Source: Chromatiales bacterium (GTDB lineage: Bacteria; Pseudomonadota; Gammaproteobacteria; Steroidobacterales; GCA-2729495). From it: a stretch of 64,000 nucleotides of DNA. This document shows, in pieces, positions 8,560 through 17,479 of this stretch (position 1 is the stretch's first letter; the number at the start of each line of letters is the position of its first letter). The stretch spans positions 620,001-684,000 of the forward strand of contig JACKNI010000001.1 of the NCBI GenBank assembly GCA_024234935.1, written 5' to 3'. The notes beneath the pieces are model-generated. The model did not search any database. It saw nothing but the letters and a program-made list of their open reading frames with translations, and had not been told where the DNA came from. The position numbers and the translations under genes were made by a program.

Positions 8560-9471
8560 ATGCCAGTACAGCCCCCGAGCGACAGCAAGCCAGCCATCGT
8601 GAATACGATGCAGCAGCTCGGAGCCGACCTGAGCTGGCAGATCCTCGCCTTCTATCTGCTGGTACCTCTGGCGCTTGGCGGTTATGGGGCGATCAATAAT
8701 TGGCGATTGATCGAATCCATCGGCCCGCTGTGGGCAGTGGCCTTCTATCTGGGCCATGCCTTTGTGCCCTGGTTCAGCACCTGCCTGCTGACCGCACTTG
8801 CAATGCGTTTGCTTCAGCCGTGGCGACCCCGGCCCGTCTTCATCATGCTGGCCGGACACACGATGGCATGCCTGATCACCCTGCCCTATATCACCTGGCT
8901 GACGAGCCTGTTTGCCCTGCACTGGCCAGCCAGCGGCCTTGACGCTCAGCCGACAAGCCCGCTGGCTGTCAACTACTGGGGTTACTGGCTGCGCGCGGGG
9001 GCTATCTGGCTGTGCACAAACTTTGTTTTCGACCGCTTTTTGAATCTGCCCCGCTATCGGTACGACACCGTGTCGCGCAGCGCAGCCCCGAAATCTGCCG
9101 CAGCGGACACGTCAGTCATGGCTTCCAATGTAAGCCGGCCGGCATTCCTCGAACGGGTACCCGTCGGCATACTCTTGCCCGACGTCATCGCGGTAAAAGC
9201 CGAGCAACACTACATCCGGATCGTGACTGCAAAGAAAAGCTATCTGGTTCTGCATCGCTTCAGCGACGCCCTCTGTGAGTTGCCGTCGGACGACGGCTTG
9301 CAGATCCATCGCAGCTGGTGGGTAAGGCGGAATGCGATTCAGCGGGTACGACAGAACGCCCGCAAGATGTCAGTGGTTCTGCAAACCGGAGAGGAAATCC
9401 CGGTCAGCGGCCCCTACCAGGTACTGGTACGGCAACTTGCGCGGTCCACGGCACTGCCCGTAACACCCTGA
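8560..9471 (+). CDS. Membrane-anchored LytTR-family transcriptional regulator
   Basis: A 303-residue protein with four hydrophobic segments in residues 25-160 and a C-terminal LytTR DNA-binding domain at about residues 190-297. Recognisable LytTR features are DVIAVKAEQHYIRIVTAKK, a central IHRSWWVRRNAI and the terminal IPVSGPYQVLVRQL. The response-regulator receiver domain of classical LytR/AgrA proteins is absent, so the membrane part itself probably senses a signal or a partner. It is divergent from the 8-TM/receptor operon, its likeliest target, across a 159-bp control region holding a 17-bp palindrome. That target assignment is an inference. Confidence 0.9.
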   Translation: MPVQPPSDSKPAIVNTMQQLGADLSWQILAFYLLVPLALGGYGAINNWRLIESIGPLWAVAFYLGHAFVPWFSTCLLTALAMRLLQPWRPRPVFIMLAGHTMACLITLPYITWLTSLFALHWPASGLDAQPTSPLAVNYWGYWLRAGAIWLCTNFVFDRFLNLPRYRYDTVSRSAAPKSAAADTSVMASNVSRPAFLERVPVGILLPDVIAVKAEQHYIRIVTAKKSYLVLHRFSDALCELPSDDGLQIHRSWWVRRNAIQRVRQNARKMSVVLQTGEEIPVSGPYQVLVRQLARSTALPVTP

Positions 9472-9493
9472 CCGACAACCAGCCACCGCCAAC

Positions 9494-9955
9494 CTAAATC
9501 CAGCCGCGACAGCGCTTTGCACCACACAGGCAGGGCAGCTTGCCCTCGTGGTGACTCTCGCCATAGTCCACCGTGAGTTCCTCGCCCGCCCGGATCCGGC
9601 GCAGGGCATAGAACTCGGCCCGCTCCCGCGTCAGTCGGGTGAAGGTGTTGGGTGCACAGGAATGATTGATGTAGCGGAAGCCGCGCCGGGTGACTGATGC
9701 GTCGATCGCCCAGCGTTCCAGTTCGATGATGGCAACGATGCGCTTGCCGGTCGCACGACGCCGCGCCTCTGCAATCGGGATCACCTCGCCCTCGAACTCG
9801 CCGATCTTGGCGCGTGCCGGAATCACCGTTCCGGCAAACAGGCCTCGTCCGGTGATCCGGCTGGGCGCGACGCGGAGCGCGTCGTAGATCGGCGAGGCGT
9901 AGACAACTCTCTCGCCGGTCCGGCCTCGCCTGCTCAACCTGGCGTCAGCTCGCAC
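9494..9955 (-). CDS. SET-domain protein lysine methyltransferase
   Basis: A 153-residue, nearly minimal SET protein. Visible motifs: GRGLF at 36-40 (AdoMet binding), NHSC at 97-100 (pseudoknot), GEELTVDYG at 124-132, and a post-SET cluster with Cys 142, 144 and 149 that with the SET Cys usually binds zinc. Such proteins transfer methyl groups from AdoMet to lysine side chains; the bacterial substrate cannot be inferred. Translation probably starts at the GTG at 9955, with AAGG and GGAG just upstream, inside the end of the CDGSH gene (22-bp overlap), implying translational coupling. It is the last gene of the patatin-CBS-CDGSH-SET series. Confidence 0.88.
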   Translation of the reverse strand: MRADARLSRRGRTGERVVYASPIYDALRVAPSRITGRGLFAGTVIPARAKIGEFEGEVIPIAEARRRATGKRIVAIIELERWAIDASVTRRGFRYINHSCAPNTFTRLTRERAEFYALRRIRAGEELTVDYGESHHEGKLPCLCGAKRCRGWI

Positions 9956-10143
9956 TCTCCGCCTTCCGCCGTGAAGCCGATCTTCCGGTGCGTACCGTCA
10001 CACAGGGGTTTGCTGCCGGATGCGCCACAGCGGCACAGGGCAATCCGGTCTTTGCCGGTCTTTGTGCCGGCCTCGCCCGTCCAGCTCCACTCTCCGCTGG
10101 TATCGATCAGGAACGGACCATTCGCTACGACAGTGATCTTCAT
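9934..10143 (-). CDS. CDGSH-type iron-sulfur protein
   Basis: A 69-residue protein with one CDGSH iron-sulfur domain: C37-x-C39, C48 and H52 (CRCGASGSKPLCDGTH), the three-Cys one-His ligand set of a redox-active 2Fe-2S cluster. The N-terminus (MKITVVANGPFLI) is a beta hairpin common to small bacterial members. The ATG at 10143 is used; upstream in-frame codons lack family character. It overlaps the SET gene by 22 bp and lies 40 bp after the CBS gene. The family takes part in redox or Fe-S handling, but no partner is evident. Confidence 0.9.
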   Translation of the reverse strand: MKITVVANGPFLIDTSGEWSWTGEAGTKTGKDRIALCRCGASGSKPLCDGTHRKIGFTAEGGECELTPG

Positions 10144-10183
10144 GAACGTCTCCAAAATGACAATCGGTGATGGTACCGGACAT

Positions 10184-10756
10184 CTACAGCCGGTTGATGC
10201 GCAGACCAGGCCGAACACCTTCCTTGGCCTTTTCCACGGCACGCACGAGCGCGGCGTGTTCATGGCTGCCCTGGCCGGAGTGCAGATACAGATCGGCAGC
10301 GGCCAGCACCCTGTTCAGCAGGTGTTCGCGCTCCGAATCACTGACGAGGGGCAGACCTTCCCGGGACTCGGCAGGCCGATGCGCCGGACCCGGCAACTGC
10401 TGGATGAGCAGGCGTATCAGATCGGTAGAGGTTACGACTCCTGTCACCCGGCCATCTACGTCGACCACCGGCAGGGAATGAAACGCGCCCGAGACCAGAA
10501 TCTCCGCCGCGTCCTGCAACGATGCGGTGGCCGGAATGGAAACCGGATCCGGTTGCATCAGTTCGGCAACCGTTGCTGCGGAAGCATCCATCAAGTCGCT
10601 GGCGCTCAGCATTCCCACCAGCCGGCCATCCTGCAGCACGACCAGATGGTGCAGCGATTTCCGTGCCATCAGCAGTCGGGCAAGTTCCGGCGTCGCCGTC
10701 GGTGCAACGAACACCGGGGGTTCGGTCATAATTCGGGTGACAGGCTGATCACGCAT
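10184..10756 (-). CDS. Tandem CBS-domain protein
   Basis: A 190-residue cytoplasmic protein with two CBS domains (about residues 1-58 and 64-123): VTRIMTEPPVFVAPTATP, HHLVVLQDGRLVGMLSASDL, then VAELMQPDPVSIPATASLQ and HSLPVVDVDGRVTGVVTSTDL. CBS pairs bind adenine nucleotides and act as regulatory modules. The C-terminal 65 residues are helical (LLNRVLAAADLYLHSG) and not known to me. It follows the patatin gene by 26 bp and precedes the CDGSH gene by 40 bp, so it is probably in the same operon. Confidence 0.88.
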   Translation of the reverse strand: MRDQPVTRIMTEPPVFVAPTATPELARLLMARKSLHHLVVLQDGRLVGMLSASDLMDASAATVAELMQPDPVSIPATASLQDAAEILVSGAFHSLPVVDVDGRVTGVVTSTDLIRLLIQQLPGPAHRPAESREGLPLVSDSEREHLLNRVLAAADLYLHSGQGSHEHAALVRAVEKAKEGVRPGLRINRL

Positions 10757-10782
10757 GGCGCCTCCGGAAATTGAACGGTCCG

Positions 10783-13041
10783 CTACCAGATTGCATCGAG
10801 AATGGAACCTTCACGTATCGGCCGACCAAACGCAAACTGAAGTTCCCAGAAGCCATTGTTGGTGCTGCCCAATGATACGAGAAAAGGTCCGACGGGCGTG
10901 CGGCCGCTCAGGCTGACAGCCGCACCGAGGATGGTGCCATCGTTCACATCGTCGATCCGGCCCGCGACATCGCCGGCGGTGAGTCGCAGACCACCGTACA
11001 GCGCCTGCCCGAACAGGCGTTGTATGTCGCCGAGCTTGCGGTAATAACTGGTCCCCGATATCCAGTAACTCGTGCCGCGCAGTTGCTGACGCTCAAGCCC
11101 GGGGAAACTGTTGATTCCGCCAATCGCAAACAGGTCGTACGGCGGCAGCGTGCCGCTGAGTTCACCGCCTCCGGCCGCGAAGACATGCAGCACATCGCCG
11201 CGGAACGGAATCACCTTCAGCACCAGTCCTTCTGCCTGCTGGTAGGACTGCTCACCGTTCAGCCAGGCACCGGAGGACTGGTATCGCGCCGTCAGCAGGC
11301 TGCCCAGGCTCGGCAAGCCAACGACATCCCGCGTGTCGTAGGTCGCCTGCAGAACCAGGTCGGACTCATGCGTCGTGGACAGGTCGGCAAGCGCGGCGCT
11401 GTCACCGGTCTGGAGATCGGCTCCGGCCCAGCCCTGTCGCAGCCCGGCCCGCAGTTGCGCCACCCTGCCGATATTGAGACCAAGATCGATCTGGCCAAAG
11501 CCGCGCCGGAACGAAAACTCGCCGATCTTGTTCCCGTCGACGTAGAGCCCTTCTATGTTCCGGTCAAACTCGAGATAGGGCTCGACAAAAACCCGCTGGC
11601 GGATTTCCAGCGGCTGATAGAGGCTTGTGCGGAGCAGCAGATCCTGGCCAACCTGCACCGTATTGCGCCACTCGCCACCGTACGGGTTCAGCCAGGTACG
11701 GGTATGTTCGCCGAGTAATGCGAAGGAAAAATCTCCTCCCGCCGTAAAACCGAGCCCCAGATCAAACTTCAGGAAATCGGGTCCCCAGGATTTCTCGGTT
11801 GCCCTGAACTCGACCGTGGGATCAACCGGCGTATTGACCACGCTGTATTCAACTTTCTGGAAATCACCCAGGGCATAGATCCGACTGGAATCCGTCGCGA
11901 TGGCACCCAGGCTCACCTCTTTGCCCGGCCGGGTGGCAATCACCCCCGTGCGCACGTACTCGGAATTGACGCGATCCAGGCCGGTGATACGGACCCCGGC
12001 CACCCGGATCGGCTGCTGGTAATCACGGCTGAGGCTCGCGCGCCAGGCCTTGTATTCCGCTTCCGGCAAGGCATAGCGCGCCAGTTCAGCAGACTTCGAC
12101 AGGGCGGCGGCACGCCCGAGCGGTATCGCATCGGGCACCCGCTCGAAGCTGCCTGAACCGATGTCGCCCATCGGCACGACGATACTCACGTCCTTGTCCG
12201 TCAGGGTAGCGAGCTGGGCCCTTCCGTTCGCCTCGATCATCACATCCAGTGAGCGGGTGGCAAGCGCCAGCGCCGAATCCAGATCCTCGGGCTTTGGTGG
12301 CGGGCTGGACAGGGATACGGCGATGATTACATCGCCACACAGCTCCCTGCCGATATCAACCGGCACGTTGCGCATCTGTCCGCCGTCAGCCAGCACCCGT
12401 TCACCGATGACGACCGGCGAAAACGCGCCCGGCACCGCCATGCTGGCCCGCATCGCAACGGTGAGATCACCATCGCCGAGGACCACCATCTCCCCGGCCA
12501 TCATGTCGGTCGCGACGGCACGAAAAGGAATCGGCAAGTTGTCGAAATCATCGACATAACGCGCACCGGCCACCAGGTTCCGGAGCAGCTCCTCGATCTC
12601 CTGCGATTTGAGAACACCGCCCGGTGCCCTGATCCTGCTGCCCTTGAATCCGAACTCCAGGCTGTTGGTATAGGTACTGCCCTGAAGTTTGCGATTGATC
12701 GGCGCCTGGTCACGTGCGCCTGCGGTCCCCACTGTGCGCGTCCAGTCGACCGCCAGAACCCTGCGCTCGATTTCCGCGGGCGGCACGCCGCTGGCAAAGG
12801 TCGCGCCAACCAGTGCACCCATACTCGTGCCTGCCACGCAATCCACGGGAATGTGCATCTGATCGAGTACACGCAGAACGCCGATATGCGCCGCACCCTT
12901 GGCACCGCCACCGCCCAGCACCAGGCCGATTCTTGGCCGTGCCGGCGCTTCGGCCACAGGCTCGGTTGCGTGGATCGCGGTTACCGGCGGCAGCATGAGG
13001 AAGAACAGGGTTACAAGCTTGCCGTTTCTGGCTCTGCGCAC
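10783..13041 (-). CDS. PlpD-type patatin phospholipase autotransporter (type Vd)
   Basis: A 752-residue protein with a signal peptide (ends near IHATEP), a patatin-like hydrolase domain (about 37-330), a POTRA-like linker (about 343-415) and a C-terminal 16-strand-type barrel of the BamA/FhaC class ending FAFGRPIREGSILDAIW. The catalytic dyad is visible: GGGGAKG oxyanion loop at 43-49, GTSMG with nucleophile S73, and DGG with D219. This is the architecture of P. aeruginosa PlpD, a phospholipase A1 displayed or secreted by its own barrel. It heads a probable operon with the CBS, CDGSH and SET genes and is divergent from an outer-membrane barrel gene. Confidence 0.93.
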   Translation of the reverse strand: MRRARNGKLVTLFFLMLPPVTAIHATEPVAEAPARPRIGLVLGGGGAKGAAHIGVLRVLDQMHIPVDCVAGTSMGALVGATFASGVPPAEIERRVLAVDWTRTVGTAGARDQAPINRKLQGSTYTNSLEFGFKGSRIRAPGGVLKSQEIEELLRNLVAGARYVDDFDNLPIPFRAVATDMMAGEMVVLGDGDLTVAMRASMAVPGAFSPVVIGERVLADGGQMRNVPVDIGRELCGDVIIAVSLSSPPPKPEDLDSALALATRSLDVMIEANGRAQLATLTDKDVSIVVPMGDIGSGSFERVPDAIPLGRAAALSKSAELARYALPEAEYKAWRASLSRDYQQPIRVAGVRITGLDRVNSEYVRTGVIATRPGKEVSLGAIATDSSRIYALGDFQKVEYSVVNTPVDPTVEFRATEKSWGPDFLKFDLGLGFTAGGDFSFALLGEHTRTWLNPYGGEWRNTVQVGQDLLLRTSLYQPLEIRQRVFVEPYLEFDRNIEGLYVDGNKIGEFSFRRGFGQIDLGLNIGRVAQLRAGLRQGWAGADLQTGDSAALADLSTTHESDLVLQATYDTRDVVGLPSLGSLLTARYQSSGAWLNGEQSYQQAEGLVLKVIPFRGDVLHVFAAGGGELSGTLPPYDLFAIGGINSFPGLERQQLRGTSYWISGTSYYRKLGDIQRLFGQALYGGLRLTAGDVAGRIDDVNDGTILGAAVSLSGRTPVGPFLVSLGSTNNGFWELQFAFGRPIREGSILDAIW

Positions 13042-13099
13042 AGAGTTCTCCGGAACGAGTCAATCCTGTGCGAGTATAGGGTGAAATCCGGAGCCCACG

Positions 13100-13753
13100 A
13101 TGATCAGTTCCCGCCAGACGCTTGCCTTGATCGTCCTGTTCACGGTCCTCGCTGCGCCCGTTCATGCAGCTGAGCCGGGCGAGTACCGCTTCGCCCTCAC
13201 ACCCCTGCTCGGCTACCGGATGGGTGGCGATTTCGAGAACGAAGACACGGGCGCAAAGGTATCGCTGGACGATGCAGCTGCAGTCGGCTTCATCCTCAAT
13301 GCACCGGCTGAAGCGGTCGGTGACGATGCCTACACCGAGTGGGAACTCTATTTCAGCCGACAGTCGGCCGGCATCGACGAGGCGCCCGCCGGCGTGGATC
13401 CGGCACTGGACATGAATATCAGCTACCTGCTGCTCGGCGGTACCTATGTCGGTGCAGGAGAACTGGTACGACCCTTTCTGGCGGCCGGTATCGGTGCCGC
13501 GCACCTGAGCCCGGATCGTTCCGGATATGGTTCAGACACGGTGTTTGCCGTCGGTATCGGCGGCGGCGCACAGGTTTTCCCAACCGAGCGAGTCGGCCTG
13601 CGCATGGAAGTGCGGGCGCTGGGTGCCGTGATCGACAGTCACAGCAATATCTTCTGCGCCTCGGGGCCCGAGGGATCAGCCTGCGCGGTCAGCGCCAGTG
13701 GCAATATGCTGTGGCAGTGGGAAGCATTCGCCGGACTGGTGGCGAGGTTCTGA
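13100..13753 (+). CDS. Outer-membrane beta-barrel protein (small OmpA/OmpW-like fold)
   Basis: A 217-residue protein with a signal peptide (cleavage near PVHAAEP) and alternating hydrophobic strands (YRFALTPLLGYRMGG, MNISYLLLGGTYV, VRPFLAAGIGAAHL, VFAVGIGGGAQVF) ending in Phe, as in eight-stranded outer-membrane barrels. Two Cys near the C-terminus (IFCASG, SACAVS) could form a loop disulfide. It is divergent from the patatin autotransporter and convergent with the next gene. GGAG lies upstream of the ATG. The specific function is unknown. Confidence 0.8.
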   Translation: MISSRQTLALIVLFTVLAAPVHAAEPGEYRFALTPLLGYRMGGDFENEDTGAKVSLDDAAAVGFILNAPAEAVGDDAYTEWELYFSRQSAGIDEAPAGVDPALDMNISYLLLGGTYVGAGELVRPFLAAGIGAAHLSPDRSGYGSDTVFAVGIGGGAQVFPTERVGLRMEVRALGAVIDSHSNIFCASGPEGSACAVSASGNMLWQWEAFAGLVARF

Positions 13754-13776
13754 AAGCGGCGCAGCGGGCGATCCGC

Positions 13777-14181
13777 TCAGCTGTCAGTCCCCAGTTCCTT
13801 CCAGCGGTTGAAAAAATACACGCTATTGAATGCCCAGAGACCCATGTTCATGCTCAGCGGTATGTGGACGATCCAGCCCCAGCGCCGCCGCGTGAGTACG
13901 CCATAACTGGCAATGCCAAAGGCCACCGCATAGACCATGACAAACGGCGCCCAGTCCGGATAGAAACCAATGCGGGTCATGGCGATGCCGCCGGCAATGC
14001 CGGCAACTGCTGTCATCAATCCACTGTAGCCGAGGAAATATCCCCACTTGTAGGACATCGTGCCCGGCAGGCGTACCGAGAGCTGCGCATCCCTTTTCTG
14101 CGAAAAAAACAGGCAGACCACGATACAGACTACCGCCACAATGAATGGCACGGCCACACCCGCCACGATCAGATCATCCAC
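13777..14181 (-). CDS. Four-TM membrane protein, unknown function
   Basis: A 134-residue hydrophobic protein with about four transmembrane helices (residues 5-26, 45-65, 76-96, 103-126), small polar loops and the conserved-looking RRRWGWIVHIPLSMN. I recognise no family. It lies 64 bp downstream of nhaD on the same strand and may be co-transcribed with it. Confidence 0.72.
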   Translation of the reverse strand: MDDLIVAGVAVPFIVAVVCIVVCLFFSQKRDAQLSVRLPGTMSYKWGYFLGYSGLMTAVAGIAGGIAMTRIGFYPDWAPFVMVYAVAFGIASYGVLTRRRWGWIVHIPLSMNMGLWAFNSVYFFNRWKELGTDS

Positions 14182-14245
14182 GTTCTTTCTCCATCAGTCC
14201 CGGCCCATCATCAGCTCGCCACGTGGAGTCCCGCCATGACCGGGG

Positions 14246-15694
14246 TCAAAATGCCGCCGCATTCAGCTCCAGGTGCACCCAGATGCTCGCCGCATAGCCG
14301 AGTGCGATCGCCCATATCCAGCGCAAATGTCCGAAAAACGTATAAACGCCCCTGGCCTGGCCCATCAGCGCGACCCCCGCGGCCGAGCCGATGGAGAGCA
14401 TTGAACCGCCCACACCGGCGGTCAGCGTCACCAGCAGCCAGTGACCATGCGACATGTCGGGGTTCATGTTCAGCACCGCGAACATGATCGGGATATTGTC
14501 CACGATCGCCGAAGCAATGCCGACGAGTATGTTTGCCTTCAGCGGCCCGAGATCCGTATAGGTCGCATCCGCAAGCAGATGCAGGTAACCGAGAGCGCCC
14601 AGGCCACCGACGCTGATCACCACACCATAAAAGAACATCAGCGTGTCCCATTCGACGCGCTTCATGCTGATGAAGATATCGAAGGGCCGCGTGGCCGGCT
14701 TGAAGCCCTCGGGGATCAAGACTTCCATCGCGCTCGGGTCCTGGTCGCCGCTCCTTTCCTTCGTTTCCCGGCGACGCAGAACAAAGCCGTAGATACTGAG
14801 TATCCCCATCCCGGTCATCATCCCGAGCGCCGGCGGCAAGTGCAGGAAGTTGTGCAGGCTTACGGTCATCGCAATGGTCAGTGCAAACAGCGCGACAACG
14901 ATATGGCCACCGGGCTTCACGGCTGCCCGTACCGCAAGTTTGGCCGGCGCCGCATCGGGCACGGCAAATGCCATGATGACTGCCGGAACCAGCCAGTTCA
15001 CCAGCGAGGGCACAAACAGCGCAAAAAACTCCTGGAAGGTCACGACACCTTTTTGCCAGACCATCAGTGTCGTGATATCGCCGAAGGGACTGAAGGCCCC
15101 ACCGGCATTGGCTGCCACCACGATATTCGAGCAGGCAATCGCGATGAAGCGCGGATTGCCCGCCCCCACCGAAACCACCACCGCGCCCATCACCAGTGCG
15201 GTGGTCAGGTTGTCGAGTATTGGCGAAAGAAAAAATGCCAGCAGACCGGTTATCCAGAACAGCGAGCGGGGATGAAAACCGCGGCCGATGAGCCAATCCC
15301 GCAGTGCATTGAAAACCCCGCGCTCCTGCAGCGTATTCACGTAGGTCATTGCGGCGAGCAGGAACAGGAGCAGCTCGGCATACTCCTCGATCTGCATTTT
15401 CAGCAGATCAGTGGCACCGGGAACCCCGGCACGCGCATAGGAAATCGCAACCAGTATCCAGATAACGCCAGCCATGACCACTACGGCCTTTGACTTGCGC
15501 AGGTTCGTAAACTCTTCGGCAATGACGAACACGTATGCAAGGACAAATCCCAGCAGCGCGGCAATGCCAAGTGATGTAGCCGTCAGATCGGGAATTTCCA
15601 TCGCTGCACCGGCTCCGCTCGCATGTGCACCCGCAGGCAGCGCGAGTGCCGCAAGAAATACGGCAGCACGACAGAGGCTGGCGACAGTCATCAA
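14246..15694 (-). CDS. nhaD: Na+/H+ antiporter NhaD
   Basis: A 482-residue polytopic protein of the NhaD family of the ion transporter superfamily, which expels sodium (or lithium) in exchange for protons. After a cleavable-looking N-terminus come 12 or more helices. Family landmarks are EEYAELLLFLLAAMTYVNTL, FLSPILDNLTTALVMGA and ANAGGAFSPFGDITTLMVW, with the corresponding second-repeat element near DNIPIMFAVLNMNPDMS. Length fits the family. NhaD is common in marine and halotolerant bacteria, so its presence hints at a saline or alkaline habitat without proving it. Confidence 0.93.
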   Translation of the reverse strand: MMTVASLCRAAVFLAALALPAGAHASGAGAAMEIPDLTATSLGIAALLGFVLAYVFVIAEEFTNLRKSKAVVVMAGVIWILVAISYARAGVPGATDLLKMQIEEYAELLLFLLAAMTYVNTLQERGVFNALRDWLIGRGFHPRSLFWITGLLAFFLSPILDNLTTALVMGAVVVSVGAGNPRFIAIACSNIVVAANAGGAFSPFGDITTLMVWQKGVVTFQEFFALFVPSLVNWLVPAVIMAFAVPDAAPAKLAVRAAVKPGGHIVVALFALTIAMTVSLHNFLHLPPALGMMTGMGILSIYGFVLRRRETKERSGDQDPSAMEVLIPEGFKPATRPFDIFISMKRVEWDTLMFFYGVVISVGGLGALGYLHLLADATYTDLGPLKANILVGIASAIVDNIPIMFAVLNMNPDMSHGHWLLVTLTAGVGGSMLSIGSAAGVALMGQARGVYTFFGHLRWIWAIALGYAASIWVHLELNAAAF

Positions 15695-15771
15695 AACGCT
15701 CCGGAACCCGATTGACGTCGCAGCCTACCCTACCGAAGCAAATTTGTGCCAGTCAATTGCCGACAGTGATT

Positions 15772-16998
15772 TCAGGTTTCGTCCCGACTGCCGTCCAGCA
15801 CACGCTGTTCCACAACTGCCGCACCCACCGCATCGCCCCAGACATTGACGCTGGTGCGAAAACGATCAAGCAGCCAGTCCACGGCGAGTATCAATCCGAT
15901 ACCTTCCAGTGGCAGGCCCACCGCCTTCAATACGATCACCATCGTGACCAGCCCCGCTTCGGGAATTCCCGCTGCGCCGATCGCCGCGAGCGTCGCCGTG
16001 AGCAGCACCATGACCTGCTGGCCAAGCGTCAGATCCAGACCAATCGCCTGGGCGATGAACAGCGCAGCAACCGCTTCGTAAAGCGCAGTGCCGTTCATGT
16101 TTATGGTTGCGCCGAGCGGCACCACGAAACCAGCCACCTTTTCCGACACGCCGTTGTGTTTTTCCACGCCCTCCATGGTCAGCGGCAGCGTTGCCGATGA
16201 GGACGCGGTAGAAAATGCGGTGAGCAGCGCGGTACCCATGTTGAACATGTAGCGGTAGGGATTGCGTCTGCCGACAAACCAGAGGATGGCTGGCAGGACC
16301 ACGGCAGCATGCAGGCTTAGCGCAAGCAGCACGGTCGCCATGTACCAGCCAACGCCACCGATCACTTGACCGATATCGCCAGCGCGGCCGAAGCGCCCGG
16401 CGACCAGACCGAAGATACCGATCGGCGCCACCAGCATCAGCAGCATCACCATCTTCATGATGGCCTCGTTCACGCCGCGGAAGAATGCAATCACCGGCGC
16501 CCCTACCGGTCCCAGCGTGGTCAGGACCGCGCCGAAGACCAGCGAGAACACGATAATCGGCAGCAACTCGAGGTTGGCCATCGATGCGACGATGTTGTCG
16601 GAGACCAGCGAAAGCACCAGATCAGATAGCGCGAAGTCCTCCTTCGCCGCCACATGCGCCGGCACCGCGAGTTCGCCGATGCTGATCCCGTCGCCGGGAC
16701 GGATCAGGTTCACCATCAGCAGACCGATGGCGACTGCGATGCCCGTGGTCACGACGAAATAGAGAATCGCGTTGCCGCCGAGCCGGCCGAGCTTGCGGAC
16801 GTCACCAAGACCGGCAACGCCAACGATCATCGAGGCCGTGACCAGCGGCACGATGATCATCTTCAGTGCCTTGAGAAACAGCGTGCCCAGCCACTCCACG
16901 CTGGCCATCGCCTCGCCGAACAGCGCCACGCTGGCAAAGGCCAGCACGATCGCAATCACGATGCCGAGCAGGATGAAATTACTGGTGCGTGCGTCCAA
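15772..16998 (-). CDS. Dicarboxylate/amino acid:cation symporter (DAACS family)
   Basis: A 408-residue inner-membrane symporter of the GltP/DctA/GltPh family, which imports C4-dicarboxylates or acidic amino acids with Na+ or H+. Diagnostic motifs: SSSATLPLTMEGVEKH in re-entrant loop HP1, NMNGTALYEAVAALFIAQ in TM7 and the late AAIGAAGIPEAGLVTM in HP2. Eight TM helices can be drawn. The exact substrate (glutamate, aspartate, succinate) cannot be settled by eye. It lies 77 bp upstream of nhaD on the same strand. Confidence 0.93.
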   Translation of the reverse strand: MDARTSNFILLGIVIAIVLAFASVALFGEAMASVEWLGTLFLKALKMIIVPLVTASMIVGVAGLGDVRKLGRLGGNAILYFVVTTGIAVAIGLLMVNLIRPGDGISIGELAVPAHVAAKEDFALSDLVLSLVSDNIVASMANLELLPIIVFSLVFGAVLTTLGPVGAPVIAFFRGVNEAIMKMVMLLMLVAPIGIFGLVAGRFGRAGDIGQVIGGVGWYMATVLLALSLHAAVVLPAILWFVGRRNPYRYMFNMGTALLTAFSTASSSATLPLTMEGVEKHNGVSEKVAGFVVPLGATINMNGTALYEAVAALFIAQAIGLDLTLGQQVMVLLTATLAAIGAAGIPEAGLVTMVIVLKAVGLPLEGIGLILAVDWLLDRFRTSVNVWGDAVGAAVVEQRVLDGSRDET

Positions 16999-17070
16999 CG
17001 GCTACCTCCGTCCACTCTTTCCAGGCCGGTGCCAGACCGCCACGGGAATGCTTGCGGAGCTGATCTGGAT

Positions 17071-17463
17071 TCACCCCTGCGGCCTGATCCGGAAGCCGGC
17101 GATACCGGTCAGCAGCCAGGCCAGCATGAACGATGTACCGCCCATCGGCGCGACTTCGCCGACTGCCGGCGGCGCACCGAGGATTTCCGCGTAGATGCTG
17201 CCCGAGAACAACACCAGCCCAAGCATCATGAAACCGGCAGCAATACGCAACAGCCATGAGCCCGGCGCCTTGTCGAGAAGCAAACCGATCAGGATGAGGC
17301 CCATGGAGTGAAGGAACTGGAACTGGTTGGCCCATGCCCACGAGGCAAGTTTGGCCTCAGGGACTTTCCCCGGCAGACCGTGGAAGCCATAAGCGCTGAG
17401 CATCGCGGCCAGCATCAGGCTGATGCCGGCTATCAAGAAGAGGCTTCGCGAGAACTTGGGCAT
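17071..17463 (-). CDS. DUF423 family membrane protein
   Basis: A 130-residue protein with four TM helices and the DUF423 pattern: an N-terminal helix ending SAYGFHGL, a central WANQFQFLHSMGLIL, then GLVLFSGSIYAEIL and the C-terminal APMGGTSFMLAWLL. The family (YwdK/YgdD-like) is widespread and has no settled function. It starts 16 bp after fghA and precedes the symporter gene by 72 bp, so a long minus-strand unit from adhC onward is possible. Confidence 0.9.
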   Translation of the reverse strand: MPKFSRSLFLIAGISLMLAAMLSAYGFHGLPGKVPEAKLASWAWANQFQFLHSMGLILIGLLLDKAPGSWLLRIAAGFMMLGLVLFSGSIYAEILGAPPAVGEVAPMGGTSFMLAWLLTGIAGFRIRPQG

Positions 17464-17479
17464 GTCGTTACTCCCCGAT

